DNA of 64,000 nucleotides, from the IMG/VR virus record IMGVR_UViG_3300032770_000002, positions 1 to 64,000 of that record; one strand, given 5' to 3'. The notes under the pieces are model-generated. The model worked only from the letters and a program-made list of their open reading frames with translations, was not told where the DNA came from and searched no databases. How positions within the stretch are numbered: the stretch's first letter is position 1; each line of letters begins with the position of its first letter. Origin of the DNA: a virus. The position numbers and the translations under genes are program-made. Shown in pieces: positions 24,744-32,700 of this stretch.

Positions 24744-25894
24744 TCTTCTCCTACGGATTCAACCGTGACACGGCCACCTCGCTTGAGAGCTTGGTTGCCG
24801 ATCAGGTTGTCATGTTTGGCTTGATTGACCTTAAGAATCTCGGTTCGGACGTGCGCGGTGGTCACTTTCCACCTGGAGCGTTCGATGCCGATGCACGCCG
24901 CGTCGATGGAGTTGAAGCATACGTTCTGGATGTCACCACCAGACAGGCCACTTGAAGCTTGCGCGGCCTCGATGAGGTCAACTTCAACTCGGCCATTCGC
25001 TGGCGGCAGGTGCAGTGAGAAAATGGCCTTGCGCATGTCAAGGTCCGGCAGGTCAAACTTGACGTAGCGGCTGACACGGCGCATGAACGCCTCGTCAAAA
25101 TGATTCAGCAGGTTCGTTGCCATCAGCACGGGCCCGTCATAGGCGTCAAGTGTTTGGATGAAGACATTCTTGTCGGCGTTAAGCCGTTGGGCCGTGGCTG
25201 ACGGCCAGAATGTCCTGGCGGCGCACAGTGAGTCGGCTTCATCGAGGAAGAGGATGGCGTTGTAGCGCTTGGCCCTGGCGAAAATGGCCTTTCGGCTTTC
25301 AGACCCTTGAACTTGGCCGTAGTCGACTTGGTAGAGGAGTTTGCCGAGTTTTTCGGCGATGGCGTGGATTGTGATGGTCTTGCCAGTTCCAGGCGGCCCG
25401 TAGAAACAGTAGACTGACCTGCGAACTGGGCAAATGGCTGTCAGGTTGAAGGCTTCGTCGATCTCCTTGCGCAACTTGATTGAGGCCACCGTCGCGTCGA
25501 CCTCTCCCTGGGCGCTGGGGTCTAGCACCACCCGCGAAAAGCTATTTTTTGGGCGCACAAGGTCACCAGGCCCGGCGTTGCAGTCCTGAAAAATTTCGGC
25601 GAGTTTCGATTCTGACTCAGAGCTGTTGGCCGCGGCGATGACGCTGTCAATGAGCGTCATGTCAACACACCCGTCATTGTCGTATGGGTAGGTTTCAAAT
25701 TCGACGATGAACCGGTCAATGATCAAGGCCTTGTCGTCAGGGATGGCTGTAAACCTTCGTCGGAAGTTCACAAGTGAAAGCTTGAACCGCGAGCCACCGT
25801 TTCCGACGGCTCGGTAGTGGACGGTGTCGTTGTCACGCTCAAGCACCTCGTAAGGCCTGTGCGAGTTGTTGTGGCTGTAATATCGATTTGGCAT
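24740..25894 (-). CDS. AAA+ ATPase
   Basis: 384 residues with an AAGGAA ribosome site. The first ~150 residues are a unique domain. The AAA module follows: Walker A GPPGTGKT (166-173), Walker B ILFLDEADS (~214-222), sensor 1 VLMATNLLNHFDEAF and the arginine region MRRVSRYVKFDLPD, then a helical lid with GLSGGDIQNVC. The form is closest to the classical AAA clade (proteasomal/FtsH/BCS1-like unfoldases), so it should remodel or unfold a protein. It sits between the amidoligase genes and a small membrane protein gene in one operon. Confidence 0.85.
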   Translation of the reverse strand: MPNRYYSHNNSHRPYEVLERDNDTVHYRAVGNGGSRFKLSLVNFRRRFTAIPDDKALIIDRFIVEFETYPYDNDGCVDMTLIDSVIAAANSSESESKLAEIFQDCNAGPGDLVRPKNSFSRVVLDPSAQGEVDATVASIKLRKEIDEAFNLTAICPVRRSVYCFYGPPGTGKTITIHAIAEKLGKLLYQVDYGQVQGSESRKAIFARAKRYNAILFLDEADSLCAARTFWPSATAQRLNADKNVFIQTLDAYDGPVLMATNLLNHFDEAFMRRVSRYVKFDLPDLDMRKAIFSLHLPPANGRVEVDLIEAAQASSGLSGGDIQNVCFNSIDAACIGIERSRWKVTTAHVRTEILKVNQAKHDNLIGNQALKRGGRVTVESVGEE

Positions 25895-25901
25895 AGGTTC
25901 C

Positions 25902-26192
25902 TTATGGCTTATTGGTGTCTATAAACTTGCGCAATTCAGCGTCTATCAGCGATAGACGGTTCAGGTCATTTTTGGTCTCTTCGACTCCTGGCTCGAGGAC
26001 CGTCATGATGCTGGCAAACAAGTGGTGGGCCCCGAAGAAGAACGCCTTGCGGCATTCTCGCCTTTGAACCTCACTCATTTTGTCCAATCCAGTTAGGATC
26101 TCGTAGGCGCGCCAGCCTCCTTCGACGACGAGGCCCTTGTCGTTCAGTTCCTTGGTTATCTGCTCAACGGCCTTCTTTACGTTCTCGTTCAT
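25902..26192 (-). CDS. Small conserved phage protein
   Basis: 96 residues from the ATG at 26192, which forms ATGA with the amidoligase stop; an ATG at 26201 is possible. Helical, with KGLVVEGGWRAYEILTGL, QRRECRKAFFFGAHHLFASI and ETKNDLNRLSLIDAELRKF. This arrangement is common in small phage proteins of unknown function. Part of the amidoligase operon. Confidence 0.65.
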   Translation of the reverse strand: MNENVKKAVEQITKELNDKGLVVEGGWRAYEILTGLDKMSEVQRRECRKAFFFGAHHLFASIMTVLEPGVEETKNDLNRLSLIDAELRKFIDTNKP

Positions 26193-27217
26193 ACGTTCCA
26201 TGTTCCTGCGCAGATTTTCTCAAACGTCTCCTGGGTGAACGTCTCAGCGCTTTTAAACGTCACCCCAGAAGCCTTCACGCCGTCAACAAATCCGACACAC
26301 ATCCGGATCCACGCGCCGACCTTGCGCATGGCGACGGTCGACTCCATCATGCGAAATTCAACGACCTTTCGACTGAATGTCCTGGTCCAGTTCAGGCCGT
26401 GATAGCGGTCACTGTGGTTGCGCCACCCACCGCAGCCATCAAGGACGCGCTCGATGCTCTGTGACTCGATCATGTCCATGATGCGGTGGGTTGGGTTGCG
26501 TTCGCAGTAGTGGTTGTGCTGGCGGCTTTCGTTGCACTCAGCGTAGAAAAATTCTTGGGCCTTGAGGTAGGCAATGGCGAGCCGCTTCAGGTCCGCTGGA
26601 TTGTGGTCGCTGACGTCGATGGTGACGTGAAGCCCACACTTCGAGTTGACCGCGTTTGGACAGACCTCGCGAATTTTTTCGACGGCGAGCTTGGCGTCAA
26701 AGATGCCGGCTTCGCCTGAGAGGATCGGTGACGCAAACTCGTAACCGCAGGAGCCGTCGCGCTTGACGTCCCACTGCCGGCCATCGGAGTGAAAGTAGTC
26801 GCCCGTTCGAAGGTTGACTTTCAGGCCTCGTTCTTGCATCTTGCCGGCGATTTGAGCTGGGGCCAAGTTTGAGTGGGTTTCAACCTCAACCCCAAAGCGC
26901 CGGCCAACTGAGCTTGGGCGCTCTTCAATGACTTTGACGTTTGGCGTGTCTGTCACGGATCGGCCTGCTTCGGTTCCACTTGACCGGATGACCTGATATG
27001 GGTTGTCTTTGCGCTTGGTCTTTTCTTTAAACTTTTTGTCCCAAGCGGCCTGTCGCACGGCTGGGTCTTCTGACACGACAAGCACCTTCGTTTGGCCCTT
27101 GGCCCCGATGGCTCCCCATGTCGAGATGACCTGGTGTCCGTCATCGTCCAATTGGAAAAACTTGTTGCACTCGCCTCCATCTTGGAGGCCACGATTTTCA
27201 AGGTAGACGAATTTCAT
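26189..27217 (-). CDS. WGR domain fused to amidoligase-family enzyme
   Basis: 342 residues. Residues 1-75 match a WGR domain: NKFFQLDDDGHQVISTWGAIGAKGQTKV then AVRQAAWDKKFKEKTKRK, with the WGR tripeptide present as WGA (34-36). Residues ~105-300 follow the Amidoligase_2 family (COOH-NH2 ligase of the glutamine-synthetase fold): RRFGVEVET (107-113), WDVKRDGSCGYEFASPIL with acidic D150/D154 and E160, NSKCGLHVTIDVSD (192-204), a YLKAQEFFYAEC helix and VVEFRMMEST (285-294). Such enzymes use ATP to make amide bonds between carboxyl and amino groups. WGR domains are best known from PARP-type proteins and bind nucleic acid. The fusion and its operon are the notable feature. Confidence 0.75.
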   Translation of the reverse strand: MKFVYLENRGLQDGGECNKFFQLDDDGHQVISTWGAIGAKGQTKVLVVSEDPAVRQAAWDKKFKEKTKRKDNPYQVIRSSGTEAGRSVTDTPNVKVIEERPSSVGRRFGVEVETHSNLAPAQIAGKMQERGLKVNLRTGDYFHSDGRQWDVKRDGSCGYEFASPILSGEAGIFDAKLAVEKIREVCPNAVNSKCGLHVTIDVSDHNPADLKRLAIAYLKAQEFFYAECNESRQHNHYCERNPTHRIMDMIESQSIERVLDGCGGWRNHSDRYHGLNWTRTFSRKVVEFRMMESTVAMRKVGAWIRMCVGFVDGVKASGVTFKSAETFTQETFEKICAGTWNV

Positions 27218-27504
27218 AATCCCAAAACTTTGCGGTCGTGGTCAGTGAGTTTATCAAGCGCGGCTTTCTTTTCGGCCTTCTCTTTTTCTACTGCAGCTTC
27301 GTGTTGGCGGAAAAATTCAGCCACGTCAAGTTCCGACTGGAGGTGGTAAGCCCGCGGTGACGCATCTTTGTGCATGTTTACGACGGTGCTGCAATGCTCA
27401 AGGTCCGTGACACCGCAGATTTTGCGTTCGGCGTAACCTCCGTCTCGGCTTCCTTGGCTGTAGCCGTCCCAAGTGACAACGTATTTGAACTCTGGATTTT
27501 TCAT
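27214..27504 (-). CDS. Hypothetical protein of the amidoligase operon
   Basis: 96 residues: beta-rich start (KYVVTWDGYSQGSRDGGYAE), AERKICGVTDLEHC, then a charged C-terminal helix (QHEAAVEKEKAEKKAALDKL). Overlaps both neighbours by four bases (ATGA), directly before the WGR-amidoligase gene. Not recognised. Confidence 0.6.
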   Translation of the reverse strand: MKNPEFKYVVTWDGYSQGSRDGGYAERKICGVTDLEHCSTVVNMHKDASPRAYHLQSELDVAEFFRQHEAAVEKEKAEKKAALDKLTDHDRKVLGL

Positions 27505-27770
27505 TGTAGGATCAAGAATCGGGAGGTGTATGTTTCAGTCGTGACGCTGACGCCGTTGCAAGGCACTGACACCCAGCCAGCAATCTCGAGCGTGGTTTCG
27601 TCACGGTTGGTATTGACAAATCGAATATCAGCTTCGAGGAGAGTGATACGTTCCGGGCGATGACGACGCACGTGCTCGACGACGATGCCAGGAGTTCCCT
27701 TTTTATGCAGGTGAACTTTGTCACCGGCTTTAAATTCCGGGGCTGACGAGTGGCGAACGGTTAATTTCAT
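27501..27770 (-). CDS. KOW/SH3-like small protein, first gene of the amidoligase operon
   Basis: 89 residues from the ATG at 27770 (MKLTVRHSSAPEF). EFKAGDKVHLHKKGTPGIVVEHV has the form of a KOW or SH3-like beta barrel, followed by a beta-rich remainder. The start codon lies nine bases after the -10 of the promoter at 27807-27780, so translation is expected from an almost leaderless message. Upstream in-frame codons lie inside the promoter and cannot be transcribed from it. Confidence 0.65.
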   Translation of the reverse strand: MKLTVRHSSAPEFKAGDKVHLHKKGTPGIVVEHVRRHRPERITLLEADIRFVNTNRDETTLEIAGWVSVPCNGVSVTTETYTSRFLILQ

Positions 27771-27779
27771 CTTGGGGTC

Positions 27780-27807
27780 AATATACCACAAATCCGTGGT
27801 TTGTAAA
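27780..27807 (-). promoter_or_regulatory. Promoter of the amidoligase operon, TTTACA-16-TATATT
   Basis: On the minus strand TTTACA (27807-27802), sixteen bases, TATATT (27785-27780) preceded by TGG. The surrounding sequence TTTTTTGTTTACAAAC and CGGATT-GTGGTAT is nearly the same as the promoter at 18938. The ATG follows nine bases after the -10. Confidence 0.82.
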
Positions 27808-27873
27808 CAAAAAAGTGATTGGCCAAAAATCAAGTTCTTTGGCCTGAATGAACGCGCTTCTCAGTCGAAAGGC

Positions 27874-28887
27874 CTAAGACGCGGTCAAGCCTCGGAATGA
27901 CATCGCCGACTTCGTCGTCAACTTGAGCGTGTTGTAGAAGTTGTCACGAACGTCATCCGCGTAAGCGTTGCGGACGGCGACATTGACTGTGGTGTTTTGC
28001 TTGAATGAATTCGTGTATCCAGGATAGTGGACGAACGTGAACTCGGCTTCCAGGACCGACGGCATGTTCATCCCGCTTGCGTTTGGCGGGCGCAACCAAG
28101 GTCCCTTCAACCGGGTCCTGACTGCATTGATGTAGCCAACGCAATTGACACCAAGGCTGACGTTGTCATCACGCCCGTCAGAGATCAAGTTCAGCATTGC
28201 CGGGATCGGTGGATACGTGGAGTCCTCACCGCCGCTGTAGTTGCCGATGCTCGTCTGTTCTTGGACCGTATCTTGCTTATTCGGGTCCTGCTGTGCCCCC
28301 GTTTTGGCATCGACTGTGTTTGGTGTCGTGGCGTCTCCAGTCAGTCCTGTCGTGGCTGACGTTGAGGTTCCAGGTTGTTTTAGCCCTTGAACAGCCCCGG
28401 CATAGTAGCCAGAAATGATGTCCGGGTTCGTGCTGATTGGTAGCACAAAGGCGTGCAACTTGGCCGCGGTCGCAAGAAGCGTCAGCGCCCCGTGAATCGC
28501 ATACTCGTGGTCGTGGATTGAGAGTTGGAACGAGAGCGGAAGCTCCATCGGTTTTGTCGCGATATACCGATGGATGCCGTCAGGAGCCATGTAAATTGGG
28601 GCGACCTGAAAGTCGGCTGACCTGGCAAGTTCAATGACTTGAGGCATCGAAGGAAAGGTGATGACCAACGCGCCTCCGGTCGATGTGAACGGGTTCTGGC
28701 CTGATGACAACCAGGCTAAGGCTCCTGAATCAATGGAGAGACCAATCAGGCGTCCTTGGGCACTTCCTGGACGGCGATAGTCAAGCCGGCTTGCAACGAC
28801 GCTGTTGGTCGACGGACTTTGGTCTGGTGACGCTGGTTGGTCCGTAAAGCTAGAACCGAAACTTCTAAAATCTTCAACAAGTGACAT
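27874..28887 (-). CDS. Tail/baseplate structural protein (putative)
   Basis: 337 residues from the ATG at 28887, two bases after the tape measure stop. The C-terminal third (NVSLGVNCVGYINAVRTRLKG, MPSVLEAEFTFVHYPGYTN) has the beta-strand pattern of tail-tube-related proteins, where a final strand carries the SLEAEFTF-type motif. A Ser/Thr/Gln-rich linker lies near residues 185-235. Its position directly downstream of the tape measure gene supports a role in baseplate-tube attachment (gp48/gp54 position). Exact identity uncertain. Confidence 0.5.
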   Translation of the reverse strand: MSLVEDFRSFGSSFTDQPASPDQSPSTNSVVASRLDYRRPGSAQGRLIGLSIDSGALAWLSSGQNPFTSTGGALVITFPSMPQVIELARSADFQVAPIYMAPDGIHRYIATKPMELPLSFQLSIHDHEYAIHGALTLLATAAKLHAFVLPISTNPDIISGYYAGAVQGLKQPGTSTSATTGLTGDATTPNTVDAKTGAQQDPNKQDTVQEQTSIGNYSGGEDSTYPPIPAMLNLISDGRDDNVSLGVNCVGYINAVRTRLKGPWLRPPNASGMNMPSVLEAEFTFVHYPGYTNSFKQNTTVNVAVRNAYADDVRDNFYNTLKLTTKSAMSFRGLTAS

Positions 28888-28889
28888 AA

Positions 28890-31223
28890 TCAGGGAACTC
28901 CTCGAGGGTCGGTAATTCTGGCCCACCACGGAAGCGGCTTTTCCGGTTCACTCAGAGCTTTATGTTCTCGCTCATTGGCCTGACGATTAAGCTCTTCTCG
29001 GTATTTTCTTGAGTCATCGGTCTCACGAGTGTTTCGTTCTCGTTCGATTTTTAGCTGTTCACGGCTGTTTTCAGCAAGATCGGCCAGGTCTTTGGCCGCT
29101 TTCTCATTTTTGGCGCTTAATATGGCCAAAGCGGCTTGCCTGTCAGTGGCACGTTGAATCTCCTCATTTTCGAGGGTGTGAAGTCGAGCAACGACATCTT
29201 CAGGCCTGCGCAGCCCAGTGAGAAATCGGCCAACCACCTGGTTTCCTTCATAACCACCCCATAGGCGTCGAACACTGTCAGGACCAGCCATTACGGCCGC
29301 CAGTTGTTCCTTGGCAAATTGGCTTCGAATGTCATTGCCGTGTGAAAGCACAAGCTTTAGGTGTCGGGCTGACTCCATCTCCTTGTCAATGGCTTTGCTC
29401 ATGGAGCGGCCAAAAAGATAAATCAAGCCTCCACTAAGAAGACCCGCTACGACAATCGGTATGAGTCCGGCTGTGGTGATGATTCCAACGACGAGTCGAC
29501 CAAGACCGGCTATGCCACTGGCCGAGAATAGCCCCTTGGCCCACCTCAAAATTCCGCCTCCTTTTCCAGCGCCAACGCCAGCGGCTTCGCCTAAATTCAA
29601 CGCCAGTTGTTGCCCAGTAGCAATTTCAGCACTTTTTCCTAAACCAAGTATAGCCGCGGCTAGAGCGCCAATTCTATAACCTGCTTTAATTGCGGTAAGC
29701 GTAAGAAAGATCGTCGCGCCGGTTACCGTGATTTTTGATGCGGTCTCACTACCACCGATTTTTCCAACAACGTCGGCCAACAACGATGAAGTCCAACGAA
29801 TGAATCTCAATGTTGGCGTAAAGCCGCGCATTATCAAGGCTTCAAGTGACCCAGTCAAACGATGAACGGCCGCGTTTGTGTCAGTTAACTGTTTTCGCCA
29901 CCGGTCTTCAATCGTAACTCGAGTCAGTGTCTGGGAGTTGACGTCGCGCATCGACTCGGCAAGCTTCGCAAGAGCTTGCGTGCTCATGGTCCCGCCAGTC
30001 AATTGCTGGCTGATGTTTTCCAAGACTTGGAGCCGCCCAACTCCGGTTTTTCCGGCGGTGTCTTGTTGAACTCTGGCGGCCAGCCGCGTAAGCAAAGTCT
30101 GAACTCCTCCACTGCTTTGAAGCGCCTCGGGAGAAAGCCCGAAGACTTGAGCAAGCATGGCTCCTTGGGCTGTGCCGGCCATTGAACTGACCAATCGTTG
30201 GACGTTGCCGACCTCACCTGTTCGTTTTTTAAGCTCGCCTTCAACACGAGTGATAACTTCGAGTGCCCCGCGTGACGCACCTCCAATAACGATGTATGAC
30301 CGGCCAAGGGCATCGAGCATGCTTTCAGCTTCGGCCGCTGTTAATCGGGTATTGTCAAGAATTGTGGCCATCGTGTCGGCCAGTTGCTTGAATGGTTGGT
30401 TCAGAATCGCGGCCGTTCTGGCCAACTTGGCCGTTTGTTCGGCACTTAATCCTAGGCCTTCGCTGACTTGAATTGAAGTTTTAAGGACGTCCTTGAACTC
30501 GTCCTCAAACTTAAAAGCGTTGTTTGTTAGAGACATCATCATCGAAGCCGTTTCGGTGATTGATGACCCAGTCTTGATTTGTGCGGTTAGACCAACGTCA
30601 AAAAGTCTGCCACGAACTTCCAAGTCTGAATTGGCTTGAATCAACGACCGGTTAAATTCGTTGCTCCACTTGACGGCCTTGGATAGCCCTGTCCCAATTA
30701 CGGCTATTTCAACGGATTGTTCAATGAGGTGAAGGCGCCGAATTTTTTCATATTCAATAAGGGCCTTGTTCTCTTCGACTTGTTTGTGTTGAAGTTTTTC
30801 TAAGTTTTCTTGAAGGGTAATATAGCGATTGGCCATGTCGACTTGGTCACCCACAAGGTCATTTACCGATGCCTGAATTTTGGCGTGACGAAGTCCAGCG
30901 TCTTTTATTGCATGGGCCTGATTAAGCATCTCTGTTGTCACCCTTGGAAGTCCTTGGCCTAAAATCCCAATTTGACGGGTAATGGACGCTATGGCGTTTG
31001 ACGTGGCTTCAATTTCAGGCTTTCCCTTTGTCCAAATGTCATGCCATCTATGAACGTTCTTGATGAGACTTGGCATGATGGTGTGGGCCAAGGCACCAAG
31101 CGGCTCAGACGGTCGAAGTGCGTCCTTGAGAGCGCCGAGGGTTTTGAACGTTCCCTTGTAGACGTCCTCGGTGTGCTTTACTATCTGCTTGACAATCTGT
31201 TCGGTCTCGTGAATGTTAGCCAC
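28890..31223 (-). CDS. Tape measure protein
   Basis: 777 residues, almost entirely helical with long heptad-like stretches (ITLQENLEKLQHKQVEENKAL, LKTSIQVSEGLGLSAEQTAKLARTAA) and hydrophobic segments near residues 500-640 (GLIPIVVAGLLSGGLIYLFG). Helices plus a membrane-active middle is the usual form of phage tape measures, which set tail length and enter the host membrane during injection. If all helical in the tube, 777 residues correspond to roughly 115 nm at 0.15 nm per residue. T4 gp29 has 590 residues. It lies between a membrane protein gene and a tail protein gene. Confidence 0.72.
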   Translation of the reverse strand: MANIHETEQIVKQIVKHTEDVYKGTFKTLGALKDALRPSEPLGALAHTIMPSLIKNVHRWHDIWTKGKPEIEATSNAIASITRQIGILGQGLPRVTTEMLNQAHAIKDAGLRHAKIQASVNDLVGDQVDMANRYITLQENLEKLQHKQVEENKALIEYEKIRRLHLIEQSVEIAVIGTGLSKAVKWSNEFNRSLIQANSDLEVRGRLFDVGLTAQIKTGSSITETASMMMSLTNNAFKFEDEFKDVLKTSIQVSEGLGLSAEQTAKLARTAAILNQPFKQLADTMATILDNTRLTAAEAESMLDALGRSYIVIGGASRGALEVITRVEGELKKRTGEVGNVQRLVSSMAGTAQGAMLAQVFGLSPEALQSSGGVQTLLTRLAARVQQDTAGKTGVGRLQVLENISQQLTGGTMSTQALAKLAESMRDVNSQTLTRVTIEDRWRKQLTDTNAAVHRLTGSLEALIMRGFTPTLRFIRWTSSLLADVVGKIGGSETASKITVTGATIFLTLTAIKAGYRIGALAAAILGLGKSAEIATGQQLALNLGEAAGVGAGKGGGILRWAKGLFSASGIAGLGRLVVGIITTAGLIPIVVAGLLSGGLIYLFGRSMSKAIDKEMESARHLKLVLSHGNDIRSQFAKEQLAAVMAGPDSVRRLWGGYEGNQVVGRFLTGLRRPEDVVARLHTLENEEIQRATDRQAALAILSAKNEKAAKDLADLAENSREQLKIERERNTRETDDSRKYREELNRQANEREHKALSEPEKPLPWWARITDPRGVP

Positions 31224-31230
31224 GCTTTAA

Positions 31231-31776
31231 CTAACGAAGTTTGCGCGGTTGGCCGAGTTTTGTGACGACTGGCTTTTTGCGGGTCCTTGGCGTCCACTCT
31301 GGGTCATTTTCTTTTGTGTCCGGTTCACCATAAAACACTACGCCGGCATAGACTAGTTTTCCAGGACGTGTGTCGCCAGGAAATTGCTTCCATAGGATTA
31401 CGTCATCACGGTCGATGTCAGTTGCATTCTCAATGTCGGTCAAAATTCCCGGTTCGTTGACCCGCTTTCTTCGGCCAAAAAGTTCCCACCGTGCACGATC
31501 GTGGCCTTCGAGTTTTTGAAAGATAGTCACTTCTCCAAGTTTAACCATGCGGATTATGATGCCCACTTTCGTCTCTGGAGACATCTCTTTTTGAATATAC
31601 TGTTTAAGAGCTTCCAAGTCGCTGCTTATGGATGAATAGTGATGCCAAAGATGTGCTTCGCACGCGTCGACAAATGTTTTCCCATCGAGATAGGACGTCG
31701 AGCCCCAACCTGGATTTATGATGACTCCATATCGGATTCCAGACCCAGTTGGGTCGATTGCAGAGTCGATGACCAT
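31231..31776 (-). CDS. Hypothetical protein upstream of the tape measure
   Basis: 181 residues from the ATG at 31776 (MVIDSAIDPTG). Alpha/beta with RYGVIINPGWGSTSYLDG, KVGIIIRMVKLGEVTIF and a basic C-terminus (TPRTRKKPVVTKLGQPRKLR). Not recognised. The start is 14 bases after the stop of the membrane protein gene; earlier in-frame codons overlap that gene. Confidence 0.5.
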   Translation of the reverse strand: MVIDSAIDPTGSGIRYGVIINPGWGSTSYLDGKTFVDACEAHLWHHYSSISSDLEALKQYIQKEMSPETKVGIIIRMVKLGEVTIFQKLEGHDRARWELFGRRKRVNEPGILTDIENATDIDRDDVILWKQFPGDTRPGKLVYAGVVFYGEPDTKENDPEWTPRTRKKPVVTKLGQPRKLR

Positions 31777-31789
31777 TCGAGCGTTCACG

Positions 31790-32368
31790 TCAATAACTAG
31801 GACCCAAAGCGATAAAAACGGTGGCGACGACAAGTGCAATTACGAGAATCGTTACAAATCCAGCCGTGTCAAATGGTTGGTTTTCATGGCCGGAGTGATT
31901 TATGCAGACTTTCTGAAATTCGTCTTTGACCTTTAAAATTTCAGCTTTATGCCCGGAAAGTTCGGCTCTTAGCTGACTTGCGTCTTTCCCTTGGGACTCC
32001 ATTTTAGCGGCCAACTTTTCACCGATTTCTATATTTTCAAGCGTAAGTTGGATTTTTCTTTTGGTTGCTTCAGGATCGAAGCGGGTTTCTTCATTGGCCC
32101 TGGCTATTATGGTCAGCATGATTACAGTTGCGAGTATCGCTGAAAATAGCAGAAGTGTGCCACAGAAGACGTCAGAGTCGTGGCGTGACATGGCGTCGAT
32201 GTCCAGGCCAAAAACAGAGGCGAAACAGCCAAGAGCGATGAAAATAAGGAACGACATTATTGGCACGGTGATTAAAAACGCCACCATGAACGCTTGAAGC
32301 CTTCCCTTTTCGGCGAACGCGAACAGTTTGATGGCGATGTATGTGACGATTAATGATCCAAATATCAT
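31790..32368 (-). CDS. Membrane protein with C-terminal coiled coil, leaderless start
   Basis: 192 residues from the ATG at 32368 (MIFGSLIVTY). Transmembrane segments at ~2-20, 28-50 and 70-88, then a charged coiled coil (RKIQLTLENIEIGEKLAAKM, RAELSGHKAEILKVKDEFQK) and a final transmembrane helix (FVTILVIALVVATVFIAL). The ATG is six bases after the -10 of the promoter at 32402-32375, so the message is predicted to begin at the start codon. Topology would suit a superinfection or host-membrane effector; it is not recognised. Confidence 0.65.
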   Translation of the reverse strand: MIFGSLIVTYIAIKLFAFAEKGRLQAFMVAFLITVPIMSFLIFIALGCFASVFGLDIDAMSRHDSDVFCGTLLLFSAILATVIMLTIIARANEETRFDPEATKRKIQLTLENIEIGEKLAAKMESQGKDASQLRAELSGHKAEILKVKDEFQKVCINHSGHENQPFDTAGFVTILVIALVVATVFIALGPSY

Positions 32369-32374
32369 GGAACC

Positions 32375-32402
32375 AATATACTGCACTTCCTAAATTTGTA
32401 AA
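32375..32402 (-). promoter_or_regulatory. Promoter TTTACA-16-TATATT
   Basis: Minus strand TTTACA (32402-32397), sixteen bases, TATATT (32380-32375). Shares the TTTTTGTTTACAAA block with the promoters at 18938, 27807 and 37845. The start codon is six bases downstream of the -10. Confidence 0.78.
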
Positions 32403-32457
32403 CAAAAATGTGAAACGAGCCGTTTAAATGCCGCACTGGGCGGCGTTTACTTAGCCA

Positions 32458-32700
32458 GTGGAAGCGAAGTGTCTCATCGACGCCGCCGTTCGTCCGCGTG
32501 AGCTGGCGTTCGAGCACGTCTTGGAGAGTGACGTTGGCGCTTCCGTAATTTATGTGACGGCAATTTTTGACTCAATCGGGTCGGTGAAGTCATTGCACTA
32601 CAAAACTTTAGAATCTGCGTCAAGCCCGCAGGCCATTGAACGTTCATTCAACGAGTCTAAGAGAACTCTGGCCAACTTAGCGGCATCTTACCGTGGCTAA
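32458..32700 (+). CDS. Small hypothetical protein
   Basis: 80 residues if begun at the GTG at 32458. SVIYVTAIFDSIGSVKSLHYK and a helical end SPQAIERSFNESKRTLANLAAS. Not recognised; the start is uncertain. It overlaps the next gene by eight bases and opens the plus-strand virion gene run. Confidence 0.45.
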   Translation: MEAKCLIDAAVRPRELAFEHVLESDVGASVIYVTAIFDSIGSVKSLHYKTLESASSPQAIERSFNESKRTLANLAASYRG

